From assembly GCF_001014615.2 (NCBI RefSeq), contig NZ_LBCQ02000002.1, positions 496,001 through 560,000 on the forward strand: a stretch of DNA of 64,000 nt, given 5' to 3'. Shown piece by piece: positions 1-8,628 of this stretch. Position 1 is the stretch's first letter; the number at the start of each line of letters is the position of its first letter. The notes below the pieces were generated by a model. It saw only the letters and a list, made by a program, of their open reading frames with translations, had not been told where the DNA came from and ran no database searches. The stretch is from Aquamicrobium sp. LC103 (lineage in GTDB: Bacteria; Pseudomonadota; Alphaproteobacteria; Rhizobiales; Rhizobiaceae). A program made the translations under genes and the position numbers.

Positions 1-2
1 CC

Positions 3-1772
3 TACTATTACGCAGGCACGATGGGGCTGGTGCAGCGCGATTCGATCAATCGCCTGCGCCACGCCAAGAAGTATTCCGGCTTCTTCGACACGATCTGCAC
101 CAATCTCGCCTGGACCGGCTACGTCATGGGCACCGGCCGACTCGCCGGTCCCGATCCGCGCGAGATGGCGAAGGCGGATTGCGTCGTCATCTGGGGGACC
201 AATGCCGTCGTCACCCAGGTCAATGTGATGACCCACGCCACCCGCGCCCGCAAGGAGCGCGGCGCCAAGATCGTCGTCATCGACGTCTACGGCAATGCGA
301 CCATGAAGCAGGCCGACATGGGCCTGATCGTCAAACCGGGCACCGACGGCGCGCTCGCCTGCGCGGTGATGCACGTCCTCTTCCGCGACGGCCATGCCGA
401 CTGGGATTATCTGGAGAGGTACACGGACGATCCGCGCGGGCTCGAAGCGCATGTGAGGACGCGTACCCCCGAATGGGCGGCCGCGATCACCGGCCTGTCG
501 GTGGAGGAGATCGAAACCTTCGCCCGCCTCGTCGGAACGACGAAGAAGACCTTCTTCCGTCTCGGCTACGGCTTTGCCCGCCAGCGCAACGGCGCCGTCA
601 ACATGCATGCCGCGCTGTCGATCTCGCTGATCACCGGCTGCTGGCAATATGAGGGCGGCGGTGCGTTTCACAACAACGGCGCGATCTACAAGCTCGACAA
701 GGGCCTGCTCGAAGGCGCAAGCCTCGTCGATCCGCGCATCCGCCATCTCGACCAGTCGCAGATCGGCCGCGTGCTGACGGGCGACGCGGAAGCGCTGCGA
801 GATGGGCCGCCGGTCACGGCGATGCTGATCCAGAACACCAATCCGGCCAATGTCGCGCCGGAGCAGAGGCTGGTGAAACGCGGCTTCCTGCGCGACGATC
901 TCTTCGCCTGCGTCCACGAGCAGTTCATGACCGATACGGCGAAGCTCGCCGACGTGGTGCTGCCCGCGACGATGTTCATGGAGCATGACGACATTTACAA
1001 GGGCGGCGGGCACCAGTTCCTCGTTCTCGGGCCGAAGCTGATCGACCCGCCGGAAGGCCCGCGCACGAACCTTTACGTCATCGAGGAACTGGCGAAGCGC
1101 CTCGGGGTCGCCGACATGCCGGGTTTCGGCCTCGACGAGCGCGAGCATATCGACCAGATCCTGTCGCGCCAGGGGATCGGCAACTACCAGACCTTGAAGG
1201 ACGAGCGCTGGGCCGACGTCCAGCCCGATTTCGAGGCCGCGCACTATATCGACGGTTTCGGCCATCCGGACGGCAAGTTCCGCTTCAAGCCGGAATGGGC
1301 GGGCGGCCGGGCGCCCAACAAGCCGCCGGAATCGGTGGGTCTGCTCGGCCGCCATGAGGCGCTGCCGGAATTCCCCGATCATGTCGACCTCATCGAAGTG
1401 GCCGACGAACGCCATCCCTTCAGGCTGGCGACCTCGCCGGCCCGCACCTTCCTCAATTCCAGCTTCACCGAAACGCCGAGCTCGCTGAAGCGCGAGGGTC
1501 GACCGGAACTCATGCTGCATCCCGAGGATGCGGTAGCGCTCGGCATCGCGGATGGCGATCGCGTCGAGATCGGCAACGAGCGCGGCGAGGTCGTCATCCA
1601 CGCCAAGCTCTTCGAGGGGGTCAAGCGCGGCGTCGTCATAGCCGAGGGCATCTGGCCGAATTCCGCGCATGAGCGCGGCGAAGGCATCAACGTGCTGACC
1701 GGTGGAGATGCGGCGGCGCCGTATGGAGGTGCAGCCTTTCACGACAACAAGGTCTGGGTGAGGGCGGCCTGA
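3..1772 (+). CDS. Molybdopterin-dependent oxidoreductase, 5'-truncated by window edge
   Basis: The reading frame is open to the left edge: the first codons give YYYAGT before the first internal Met at 21, so the true start and the N-terminal part lie outside the window. The visible ~589 residues cover the molybdopterin oxidoreductase catalytic domain (VVIWGTNAVVTQ and a KIVVIDVYGN segment near residues 60-100) and a C-terminal molydopterin dinucleotide-binding beta-barrel domain (LMLHPEDAVALGIADGDRV near residue 500). This is the DMSO reductase superfamily, which transfers electrons or oxygen at a bis-MGD molybdenum centre. The substrate cannot be told from sequence. Any N-terminal Fe-S motif would lie outside the window. 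It ends 6 bp from the convergent histidine-phosphatase gene. Sure of the family, not of the reaction. Confidence 0.85.
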   Translation, partial: YYYAGTMGLVQRDSINRLRHAKKYSGFFDTICTNLAWTGYVMGTGRLAGPDPREMAKADCVVIWGTNAVVTQVNVMTHATRARKERGAKIVVIDVYGNATMKQADMGLIVKPGTDGALACAVMHVLFRDGHADWDYLERYTDDPRGLEAHVRTRTPEWAAAITGLSVEEIETFARLVGTTKKTFFRLGYGFARQRNGAVNMHAALSISLITGCWQYEGGGAFHNNGAIYKLDKGLLEGASLVDPRIRHLDQSQIGRVLTGDAEALRDGPPVTAMLIQNTNPANVAPEQRLVKRGFLRDDLFACVHEQFMTDTAKLADVVLPATMFMEHDDIYKGGGHQFLVLGPKLIDPPEGPRTNLYVIEELAKRLGVADMPGFGLDEREHIDQILSRQGIGNYQTLKDERWADVQPDFEAAHYIDGFGHPDGKFRFKPEWAGGRAPNKPPESVGLLGRHEALPEFPDHVDLIEVADERHPFRLATSPARTFLNSSFTETPSSLKREGRPELMLHPEDAVALGIADGDRVEIGNERGEVVIHAKLFEGVKRGVVIAEGIWPNSAHERGEGINVLTGGDAAAPYGGAAFHDNKVWVRAA

Positions 1773-1778
1773 CGCCCT

Positions 1779-2294
1779 CTACTCCAGATCCCTCGGGCGC
1801 ACGAAATCCGTAAGCTTTCCAACGCCGAAGCCGAGATTGCTCCAACCCCGGTCGAATTCGAACCGGGCAAGGGCGGCGGTGGGAAATTTCGCCGTGAGCC
1901 ACGCGAGAGCTTCGCGATCGCTCGAAGGCCCGCATAGACGGCGGGCGAGTTCCTCGAGCCCGGGATTGTGGCCGAGAACGAGAAGCGTACCGATCTTCGC
2001 TGCCTGCTTCCGTATCTCGCCGAGAATTTGCTCGGCGGAAGCCTCGTAGAGCCCGTCGGCAAAGGCGGCGTCCACCGGCTCGGCCAATTCAGGGGCGACG
2101 AGCCGCCAGGTCTGCCGTGTGCGCAGCGCGGGCGAAACAAGCGCGAGATCGGGCACCCACGCGCGTTCCGCGAGCAGACGTCCCATCAATGGAGCGGCGG
2201 CGCGGCCGCGCCTGGCGAGAGGCCGGTCGAAATCGTCGAGCGCCGGATCGTCCCAGCTGGATTTGGCGTGACGCAGGAGAAGGAGAGTTTTCAC
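1779..2294 (-). CDS. SixA-like histidine phosphatase family protein
   Basis: 171-residue protein of the histidine phosphatase (phosphoglycerate mutase) superfamily. The N-terminal LLLLRHAKSSW carries the RHxK/S variant of the RHG motif with the catalytic His at about residue 8, and LVSPALRTRQTW and LLVLGHNPGLEEL (second catalytic His) follow. This is the SixA-type subgroup, which in E. coli dephosphorylates phosphohistidine on proteins; the substrate here is unknown. It begins about 40 bp after the purN stop on the same strand, so it may be co-transcribed with purM-purN. It is tail-to-tail with the molybdopterin oxidoreductase. Confidence 0.8.
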   Translation of the reverse strand: MKTLLLLRHAKSSWDDPALDDFDRPLARRGRAAAPLMGRLLAERAWVPDLALVSPALRTRQTWRLVAPELAEPVDAAFADGLYEASAEQILGEIRKQAAKIGTLLVLGHNPGLEELARRLCGPSSDREALAWLTAKFPTAALARFEFDRGWSNLGFGVGKLTDFVRPRDLE

Positions 2295-2334
2295 GGGGGC
2301 TCGTCCCTTCCTGCCTTGTCAGCCGCGCATGTTT

Positions 2335-3030
2335 CTACGGCGTCATCCGGGCAAGGCTTTCGATGTCGAAGGCCTCTTCGCCCGCGATCGGGGCGACGAG
2401 GCTGCCCGATCCGTTGAAGGAACCGGAGAACACCGTCCGCCCCCCGGTCATGCGCGCCTTGCCCTCGGCGACCAGCTTGAGCGCCAGCGGATAGAGCTGA
2501 TGCTCGACGGCGAGCACGCGCCGGGTGAGGTCGTCCTCGCCGTCGGCCGGCAGGACGGGCACCACCGCCTGCGCGATGATCGGGCCGTCGTCCATCTCCG
2601 CCGTCACGAAATGCACCGTGCAGCCATGGACGCGCATGCCTGCCTCGATCGCGCGCCGGTGGGTTTCGAGGCCCTTGAACAGCGGCAGCAGCGACGGGTG
2701 GATGTTGATGATCCGGCCCGCCCATTTCTCCACGAATCCGGGCGTCAGCAGCCGCATGTAGCCGGCAAGGCACACGATCTCCGCGCCCATGGCGCGCAAC
2801 GCCTCGTCGAGGGCCGCGTCGAGCGCTTCCTTGCCGGGATGATCCTTGGGCGCGATCACCTTCGTCTCGATGCCGGCGGCCGCCGCGATGCCGAGGCCCT
2901 TGGCATCGGCGCGGTTCGAGATCACGCCAACGATTTCCACCGGGTAATCGCGGTCCCTCGTTGCCTCGATCAGCGCCGACATGTTGGAGCCGCGGCCGGA
3001 GATCAGGATTGCTACAGGCTTCTTGTTCAT
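2335..3030 (-). CDS. purN: Phosphoribosylglycinamide formyltransferase
   Basis: Transfers the formyl group of 10-formyltetrahydrofolate to GAR, third step of de novo purine synthesis. The 231-residue protein starts with MNKKPVAILISGRGSNMSAL (phosphate-binding loop). It has INIHPSLLPLFKG with the catalytic Asn and His, and HFVTAEMDDGPIIAQ with the catalytic Asp. A longer open frame extends upstream to 3825, but that part is antisense-phase shadow of purM. The ATG at 3030 gives the canonical N-terminus and lies 5 bp after the purM stop, so the two are translated as an operon. Confidence 0.97.
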   Translation of the reverse strand: MNKKPVAILISGRGSNMSALIEATRDRDYPVEIVGVISNRADAKGLGIAAAAGIETKVIAPKDHPGKEALDAALDEALRAMGAEIVCLAGYMRLLTPGFVEKWAGRIINIHPSLLPLFKGLETHRRAIEAGMRVHGCTVHFVTAEMDDGPIIAQAVVPVLPADGEDDLTRRVLAVEHQLYPLALKLVAEGKARMTGGRTVFSGSFNGSGSLVAPIAGEEAFDIESLARMTP

Positions 3031-3035
3031 GCGCG

Positions 3036-4100
3036 TCAAAGTCCGATCTGGCCGCGATAGATCACGCCTGCGTCGCGGCGCGGCACGATCCGTCCCATCG
3101 TCGTCACCTCCTCGCCGGCCTGCTGGAGGACGGCGGCCACCTGCGCGGCCTGTCCGGCGGCGACCACCAGGATCATGCCGATGCCGCAGTTGAAGGTACG
3201 CATCATCTCGGCGGAGGCAACGCCGCCGGTCTTGGCGAGCCAGAAAAAGACGGGCGGCACGTCGACGGCGTCGAGGTCGAGCTCGGCGGCGAAATCCTTC
3301 GGCAGCACGCGCGGGATGTTTTCGGGAAAGCCGCCGCCGGTGATGTGCGCCAGCGCCTTGATGCCGTGGGTCGAGCGGATCGCCTTGAGAATGGATTTGA
3401 CGTAGATGCGCGTCGGCTCCAGCAACGCCTCGCCGAGCGAGCGGTATTTGTCGAACGGCGCCTGCTCGTCCCAGCCGAGGCCGGAAAGGGCGACGATCCT
3501 GCGCACCAGCGAGAACCCGTTGGAATGGACGCCGGAGGATGCGAGGCCGAGTATCACGTCGCCTTCGACCACGTCGTCGGTCGGCAGCAACTGGCCGCGC
3601 TCGGCCGCGCCCACGGCGAAGCCGGCAAGGTCGTAGTCGTCGCCCGCATACATGCCCGGCATCTCGGCCGTCTCGCCGCCGATCAGCGCGCAGCCGGCCT
3701 GGCGGCAGCCTTCGGCGATGCCGCCGACGATCGCCGCGCCCTGATCCGGATCGAGCTTGCCCGTGGCGAAATAGTCGAGGAAGAACAAGGGCTCCGCGCC
3801 CTGCACGACGAGGTCGTTGACGCACATTGCGACGAGATCGATACCGACCGTGTCGTGCTTGCCGGCCTCGATGGCGACCTTCAGCTTGGTGCCGACGCCG
3901 TCATTGGCCGCCACCAGGATCGGATCGGAAAAACCCGCCGCCTTCAGGTCGAAGAGGCCGCCGAAGCCGCCGATCTCGCCATCCGCGCCCGGCCGCCGCG
4001 TCGAGCGGACGAGCGGCTTGATCTTCTCGACGAGGGCATTGCCGGCGTCGATGTCCACTCCCGCCTGGGAATAGGTTAGGCCGTTCTTTGCGTCGCTCAT
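3036..4100 (-). CDS. purM: Phosphoribosylformylglycinamidine cyclo-ligase (AIR synthetase)
   Basis: 354-residue PurM, ATP-dependent ring closure of FGAM to AIR in purine synthesis. Visible family landmarks are [12 protein letters not shown] near the N-terminus, [29 protein letters not shown] and the glycine-rich [15 protein letters not shown] near residue 250. Length matches the family (about 350). It is the first gene of a leftward purM-purN unit. The ~214 bp between it and the divergent phosphatidyltransferase gene must hold its promoter; I recognise no purine riboswitch or other leader there. Confidence 0.97.
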   Translation of the reverse strand: MSDAKNGLTYSQAGVDIDAGNALVEKIKPLVRSTRRPGADGEIGGFGGLFDLKAAGFSDPILVAANDGVGTKLKVAIEAGKHDTVGIDLVAMCVNDLVVQGAEPLFFLDYFATGKLDPDQGAAIVGGIAEGCRQAGCALIGGETAEMPGMYAGDDYDLAGFAVGAAERGQLLPTDDVVEGDVILGLASSGVHSNGFSLVRRIVALSGLGWDEQAPFDKYRSLGEALLEPTRIYVKSILKAIRSTHGIKALAHITGGGFPENIPRVLPKDFAAELDLDAVDVPPVFFWLAKTGGVASAEMMRTFNCGIGMILVVAAGQAAQVAAVLQQAGEEVTTMGRIVPRRDAGVIYRGQIGL

Positions 4101-4314
4101 GGCTTGGCGTCCCTTGGGCTGCGATTGTCGGCGCTATTCGCATGAAGAGGAATGTGCCGCAAGCGCGAGCGCGTGGAAACCCGCTATTCGCGCCACCGAA
4201 ACCGGTGGACAGGCCGTTCCCGCCGCCTGGCAGCTTGATAGAATGCGCCGATGCGGCCATTTAAGGACGTGACTGTCGGCCGGCGAAGCGGCCCGGGAAG
4301 GGAGGCGAAAAGGC

Positions 4315-4863
4315 GTGACGATACCCAATATCATCACCATCATCCGTTTTTTCCTCGTTCCCGCGGTGGTTTTCGCCCTGCTCACCGGCCATATGGGCTG
4401 GGCGCTCATCTGCTTCGTCGTCGCCGGCGTTTCCGATGGCGTCGACGGCTTCATCGCCCGCCATTTCAACCAGCGCTCGGTGCTCGGCGCCTATCTCGAC
4501 CCGATGGCCGACAAGCTGCTGCTCGTCAGCGTCTTCGTGGTGCTGGGCTTCATGGGCGAACTGCCGCTGTGGCTGGTGATCGCGGCCGTCTCGCGCGACG
4601 CGCTCATCGTCGGCGCCGTGCTTCTGTCGACGATCATGTCGCACCCGGTGGCGGTCAAGCCGCTCTTCGTTTCCAAGGCCAACACGGCGGTCCAGATCGT
4701 CCTCGTCATCGCCGTTCTTGCCGAACTCGCCTTCGCCACCGCGTTCGGGCCGGCGAGAACCTTGCTGATCTGGTCGTCCGGCCTCTTGACCGTGGCTTCC
4801 GCTGCGGCCTATCTCGTTCAGTGGCTGAAGCACATGGGCCGTTATGAAGAAGCCGAATCCTGA
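4315..4863 (+). CDS. CDP-alcohol phosphatidyltransferase (PgsA/CLS-like)
   Basis: Integral membrane enzyme of 182 residues that moves a phosphatidyl group from CDP-diacylglycerol to an alcohol acceptor. The signature D-G-x2-D-G-F-I-A-R-x8-G-x3-D-P-x2-D is complete in GVSDGVDGFIARHF...GAYLDPMADK (residues ~40-68), and four to six hydrophobic helices can be seen. The start is GTG at 4315, preceded by a GGGAGG ribosome site at about 4299. The acceptor could be glycerol-3-phosphate (PgsA) or phosphatidylglycerol (bacterial cardiolipin synthase of the CAP type), so I leave the symbol empty. It overlaps the next gene by 20 bp. Confidence 0.88.
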   Translation: MTIPNIITIIRFFLVPAVVFALLTGHMGWALICFVVAGVSDGVDGFIARHFNQRSVLGAYLDPMADKLLLVSVFVVLGFMGELPLWLVIAAVSRDALIVGAVLLSTIMSHPVAVKPLFVSKANTAVQIVLVIAVLAELAFATAFGPARTLLIWSSGLLTVASAAAYLVQWLKHMGRYEEAES

Positions 4864-5992
4864 ACTAGAAGAACGCGCGGTCGAGGTCGTCATTGCATCC
4901 GGGTTTCGGCGCCAGGTGCTGTTCTGGCTGTTCGCGGCCGTCTTCTTCATTGGTTTCCTGTACGTGTTCAGCTCGATCCTGCTGCCTTTCCTGGCCGGCA
5001 TGATCCTTGCCTACTTCCTCGATCCGGTGGCCGACCGGCTGGAGAAGCTGGGCTTCTCGCGCCTGTGGGCGACGGTTTTCATCCTGGTGATGTTCATCAT
5101 CGTCCTGGTGCTGGCGCTGATCATCTTCGTGCCGATCCTCGCCTCGCAGATGGCCGATTTCATCGGTCGCGTGCCGGATTACCTGTCGCGGCTGCAGAAT
5201 CTCTTCACCGGCATCGATCCGGAATGGCTGAGCAACACGATCGGCGTCGAGCCGGCGGCGCTTCGTGACGGCCTCAATTCGCTGCTGACGCAGGGCGCCG
5301 GCTTCATAACCACGCTCTTCCAGTCGATCTGGAGCTCCGGCAAGACGCTGATCGACATTGCCGGCCTGTTCGTGATCACCCCCGTCGTCGCCTTCTACAT
5401 GCTGCTCGACTGGGACAAGATGGTCGCCAAGGTCGATAGCTGGGTGCCGCGCGACCATGTTTCGACCGTCCGCCAGATCGCGAAGGACGTCGACGTCGCC
5501 GTGGCCGGCTTCGTGCGCGGGCAGGGCACGCTCTGCCTGATCCTCGGCGTGATGTACGCCGTCGGCCTCACGCTGGTCGGCCTCAATTTCGGCCTGCTGA
5601 TCGGCCTGTTCGCCGGCCTCATCAGCTTCATCCCCTATGTCGGCTCGCTGGTCGGCCTGGTCCTCTCCGTCGGCGTGGCGATCGTGCAGTTCTGGCCCGA
5701 ATGGCACTGGGTCGTCGCGGTCGCCGTGGTCTTTTTCGGCGGCCAGTTCATCGAGGGCAACATTCTCCAGCCCAATCTGGTGGGCAAGAGCGTGGGCCTG
5801 CATCCCGTCTGGCTGATGTTCGCGCTGTTCGCCTTCGGCTCGCTGTTCGGCTTCGTCGGGCTTCTCGTCGCGGTGCCGGCGGCGGCGGCCGTCGGCGTGC
5901 TCACGCGCTTCGCGCTGTCGCGCTATCTCGCGTCTCCGCTCTATCAGGGGCATCCGGCGGAGGCCGAGACGCGGGCCGCGCGCAAGAAGTAA
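4844..5992 (+). CDS. AI-2E family transporter (PerM/UPF0118)
   Basis: 382-residue polytopic membrane protein of the AI-2 exporter superfamily. It shows the family pattern: two hydrophobic hairpins at residues ~20-100, a soluble stretch at ~100-180 containing SLLTQGAGF, then five or more helices. The conserved VTPVVAFYMLLDWDKM and ISFIPYVGSLVGL segments are present. Charged tails lie at both ends. The family includes exporters of quorum signals and Na+/H+ antiporters, so substrate is open. It overlaps the upstream phosphatidyltransferase gene and lies 7 bp before hdaA, a tight three-gene rightward unit. Confidence 0.88.
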   Translation: MKKPNPELEERAVEVVIASGFRRQVLFWLFAAVFFIGFLYVFSSILLPFLAGMILAYFLDPVADRLEKLGFSRLWATVFILVMFIIVLVLALIIFVPILASQMADFIGRVPDYLSRLQNLFTGIDPEWLSNTIGVEPAALRDGLNSLLTQGAGFITTLFQSIWSSGKTLIDIAGLFVITPVVAFYMLLDWDKMVAKVDSWVPRDHVSTVRQIAKDVDVAVAGFVRGQGTLCLILGVMYAVGLTLVGLNFGLLIGLFAGLISFIPYVGSLVGLVLSVGVAIVQFWPEWHWVVAVAVVFFGGQFIEGNILQPNLVGKSVGLHPVWLMFALFAFGSLFGFVGLLVAVPAAAAVGVLTRFALSRYLASPLYQGHPAEAETRAARKK

Positions 5993-5999
5993 ATCCTGA

Positions 6000-6701
6000 A
6001 TGGCGGCCGACTTCACCACTCCGCGGCAATTGCCGCTCGATCTCGCGCACCAGGCGGGCGCAAGCCGCGACGATCTCGTCGTCGGTCCCTCCAACGCCGC
6101 GGCCGTCGCCCTGATCGACCGCTGGCCGGACTGGCCGTCCTCGGTGGTCGTGCTCGCGGGTCCTGCAGGAGCGGGCAAGTCGCACCTCGCCTCGATCTGG
6201 CGGGAGGTCAGCGGCGCGGCGGCGTTTTCGCCCGGCCCGATCGGGGAGAAGGCGCTGGACGCGGCCAGCGGGCCGGTGCTGATCGACGACATCGATTCCC
6301 AGCCGGTGGACGAGAACGGGCTCTTTCACCTCGTCAACGCGGTGAAATCGGCGGGCAGCCACCTGCTCCTGACCGCGCGCCGCTTTCCGCTTGCCTGGGG
6401 CGTGAGGCTGCCCGACCTCACGTCGCGCCTGAAGGCCGCCTCGACGGTGGAGATCGACGAGCCGGACGACATGCTGCTCGCGGCGGTGATGATGAAGCTC
6501 TTCGCCGATCGCCAGGTCGAGGTCGAGCCGCATGTGGTGCAATATATCGTCAAGCGCATCGAGCGCTCGCTTTCCACCGCCATCGAGGTGGTCGCCAGGC
6601 TCGACCGGGCGGCACTGGAACAGAAGACGCGGATCAGCCGCGCGCTCGCGGCGGAGGTGGTTTCCTCGCTGGACGAAGGGCAGGGGCGGCTGGAACAGTA
6701 G
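6000..6701 (+). CDS. hdaA: HdaA, DnaA-related regulator of replication initiation
   Basis: 233-residue AAA+ protein with the DnaA-like core but no C-terminal DNA-binding domain. The N-terminus RQLPLDLAH is the clamp-binding motif expected for Hda (QLxLxL/F type). Walker A is GPAGAGKSHLASIW (residues ~55-65) and Walker B-like is LIDDIDSQP. Hda with the DNA-loaded sliding clamp stimulates DnaA-ATP hydrolysis and prevents re-initiation; HdaA has this role in Caulobacter and other alphaproteobacteria. It is last in a tight unit with the permease and phosphatidyltransferase, and ppk lies on the same strand about 10 kb away. Walker B has degenerate spacing, normal for the family. Confidence 0.9.
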   Translation: MAADFTTPRQLPLDLAHQAGASRDDLVVGPSNAAAVALIDRWPDWPSSVVVLAGPAGAGKSHLASIWREVSGAAAFSPGPIGEKALDAASGPVLIDDIDSQPVDENGLFHLVNAVKSAGSHLLLTARRFPLAWGVRLPDLTSRLKAASTVEIDEPDDMLLAAVMMKLFADRQVEVEPHVVQYIVKRIERSLSTAIEVVARLDRAALEQKTRISRALAAEVVSSLDEGQGRLEQ

Positions 6702-6723
6702 TCCTGCGGGAGCAGGCTGCCGG

Positions 6724-7071
6724 CTAGGACGATCCACGTCCCGTGAGTGCCGACAGCGCGACCGCCAGCCAGCCGGCGATCATCAGGATGCCGCCGGCCG
6801 GCGCGGCGTAGGGAAAGAGGCGCTGGCCGAGAAATTCCCTTGCCAGGAGATCGCCGGAAAAGAAGATCACGCCCACGAGCAGGACCGCGGCGCCGTAGCG
6901 CGCGACGATCCTGTCGCGGATGAACGACGCGGCCAGGAAGGCCGGCGCGTGCGCCAGAAGAAAAGTGGCCGCGGTGCCGACATTGCCGCCGCCCATATGG
7001 GCAGCCGCGGCCGACAGCCCGACGCCCGCCGCGCCGCTGATGCCCGCCGCCAGGAGGAACAGCCGATCCAT
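6724..7071 (-). CDS. DUF423 family small membrane protein
   Basis: 115-residue protein with four predicted membrane helices. The N-terminal MDRLFLLAAGISGAAGVGLSAAAAH and the conserved FSGDLLAREFLG and LFPYAAPAGGILMIAGWL segments match DUF423 (YgdD-like), a widespread inner-membrane family without known function. Tail-to-tail with hdaA, 22 bp apart. Confidence 0.85.
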   Translation of the reverse strand: MDRLFLLAAGISGAAGVGLSAAAAHMGGGNVGTAATFLLAHAPAFLAASFIRDRIVARYGAAVLLVGVIFFSGDLLAREFLGQRLFPYAAPAGGILMIAGWLAVALSALTGRGSS

Positions 7072-7399
7072 TGTCGTCTCCGGTTCAACGGTGGAGGAAT
7101 AGGCCGGCAGGCGCCGGCTGCCAATAGCTCACCGTCCCTTCGATGAGGATCGGAGCGGTTGCGTCCACAGCGACGAGCAGGAAGCGGAAACGAACAAGGC
7201 CGGGTTCTTACCCGGCCCCGCGTATTTGCTGCTGGTTCATCCGCAGTCAGCGACCGACATATAGCGCGGGCGCGGTGACAGGTTGATGACAGGGTGTTTG
7301 CTTGGGCGCATGCGTAGACGGGAATCCGTGTGTTCAGAACCTAGCCCGATGTTAAGAATCCTATCTTGCACGATCTCAAGATTTGGCTAGTTTGCGGCT
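7072..7399. other. Intergenic region with small hairpin and putative TA operator
   Basis: No gene is supported in these 328 bases. At 7198-7217 there is a perfect 8-bp inverted repeat, GGCCGGGT-TCTT-ACCCGGCC, without a clear T-run, so it could be a weak terminator or just a hairpin. Base composition falls toward the right end, where the DUF433 gene begins. A short inverted repeat at 7363-7382 is listed separately. Confidence 0.5.
7363..7382. promoter_or_regulatory. Inverted repeat upstream of DUF433/DUF5615 TA pair
   Basis: ATCTTG-N8-CAAGAT lies 17 bp before the ATG at 7400. Antitoxins with DNA-binding N-terminal domains usually repress their own operon, so this is a plausible operator. The arms are only 6 bp, so chance is not excluded. 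Confidence 0.35.
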
Positions 7400-8107
7400 A
7401 TGGCCTTGATGCATGCACAGACATTGGATGCAGTCGGCGCAGGCTCATACACTGCGCCTGAGGCCGCTCGCCTACTCAAAACTTCCCCTCTCAATATCAA
7501 CCGTTGGCTGCGAGGTTATACCTACCGGAGGAGTGGCGAGGAACGTCGGATGCCGCCTCTTTGGTCATCACAGCACGCTGAAGTCGAGGATCATCTTGAA
7601 ATAGGGTTTCGTGATTTAATCGAGTTGCGCTTTGTCAAAGCGTTCATCGATGCTGGTGTTGGTTTACTCGCCATCCGCAATTGTCTTGAGTACGCTCGAA
7701 AATGTGTTGAAGATGAGCGCCCCTTTTCGACGCGAAGGTTTGAGACAGACGGACGTACAATTTTTCTTGAAAGCATCGAAAAAGCTGGCGAGAGTAAGCT
7801 TATCGATCTTAAGAAGCGTCAGTATGTATTTAAACAGGTCATCGAGCGCACCTTCAAAGATCTCGACATAGAAGACGATACAGTCGTCAGTTGGCGTCCA
7901 TTTCATGGTAAGCGTTCGATTGTGATCGACCCCAACCGCGCATTTGGACAGCCTATTGCTTCAGACTTTGGTGTTCCTACGGTCGCCCTTGCGCAAGCGG
8001 TCCAAGCTGAAGGATCGGTTGAAGATGTTGCACGGCTTTTCGATGTTTCGGTGAACGTTGTTCGCGACGCCGTGACCTTCGAAGATGAGCTCATGAAGGC
8101 CGCGTGA
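7400..8107 (+). CDS. DUF433-type antitoxin (VapB45-like), HTH N-terminus
   Basis: 235-residue protein. The N-terminus SYTAPEAARLLKTSPLNINRWLRGY looks like a MerR/helix-turn-helix reader. The C-terminus (FGVPTVALAQAVQAEGSVEDVARLFDVSVNVVRDAVTFEDEL) matches DUF433, a helix-turn-helix-like antitoxin module. Together with the next gene this is the DUF433/DUF5615 layout, in which the M. tuberculosis Rv2018/Rv2019 pair (VapB45/VapC45) has similar sizes. Role: neutralises the toxin and probably represses the operon. Codon use is plainly AT-richer than in neighbours, which suggests horizontal gain. The stop overlaps the toxin start by 4 bp. Confidence 0.8.
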   Translation: MALMHAQTLDAVGAGSYTAPEAARLLKTSPLNINRWLRGYTYRRSGEERRMPPLWSSQHAEVEDHLEIGFRDLIELRFVKAFIDAGVGLLAIRNCLEYARKCVEDERPFSTRRFETDGRTIFLESIEKAGESKLIDLKKRQYVFKQVIERTFKDLDIEDDTVVSWRPFHGKRSIVIDPNRAFGQPIASDFGVPTVALAQAVQAEGSVEDVARLFDVSVNVVRDAVTFEDELMKAA

Positions 8108-8496
8108 AGGTTCTTGTTGACGAGAATTTGGCCCCTGCGCTTGCTCGCTCCCTAAATGCATTATTCGCAGGAAAGCATGAAGTTGTGCATATTCGGGAGC
8201 GGTTTGGACCCGGAGTAAAAGATATTGAGTGGATAGTTCAATTAAGTTCGGAGGGGCGCTGGGTAATCGTCTCTGGCGATAGGCGGATTACACGTAACAA
8301 GACAGAATACGGAGCTTTCAGGAGCTCAAATCTCGTTGGCTTCTTTCTATCGAAAGGGCTCTATAAATCACCGATAACGAAGCAGATGGAGCGTATCCTA
8401 GCGCTTTGGCAAGCGATGGAGACTCAATCTGCAATCGTGCAGGGCGGTGCAATGTTTGAACTGCCAATGACGAGCGCGAAACTCAAACAGATGTGA
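8104..8496 (+). CDS. DUF5615 PIN-like toxin (Mut7-C/VapC45-like)
   Basis: 130-residue protein starting with GTG inside the antitoxin stop (GTGA overlap). MKVLVDENLAPALARSL places the first acidic residues (Asp6, Glu7) of a PIN-like nuclease fold; GVKDIEWIVQL and WVIVSGDRRITRN carry further conserved acids. These are the marks of DUF5615/Mut7-C PIN-like proteins, predicted RNases. The region is AT-rich compared with flanks. It ends 42 bp before the 3' end of tRNA-Arg(TCT), a typical spot for acquired DNA, but I find no repeated tRNA end on the far side. Confidence 0.8.
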   Translation: MKVLVDENLAPALARSLNALFAGKHEVVHIRERFGPGVKDIEWIVQLSSEGRWVIVSGDRRITRNKTEYGAFRSSNLVGFFLSKGLYKSPITKQMERILALWQAMETQSAIVQGGAMFELPMTSAKLKQM

Positions 8497-8538
8497 AAGG
8501 CTTCTTCCCGCGCGTTGACGAGAGAAACTTTTCAAAAC

Positions 8539-8615
8539 TGGCGATCCCGGCAGGATTCGAACCTGCGACCATCGGCTTAGAAGGCCGGTGCTCTATCCAG
8601 CTGAGCTACGGGACC
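8539..8615 (-). tRNA. tRNA-Arg (anticodon TCT)
   Basis: 77 bases including an encoded CCA. The acceptor stem GGTCCCG/CGGGATC, the GGTTCGAATCC T-arm and the anticodon loop CTTCTAA (TCT, reads AGA) are all visible on the minus strand. Confidence 0.97.
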
Positions 8616-8628
8616 GTCCCGTCCGCCC

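Noticed and set aside
7198-7217. Attachment-site remnant for the TA island
   Set aside because: The hairpin has no similarity to the tRNA-Arg end, and no direct repeat was found.
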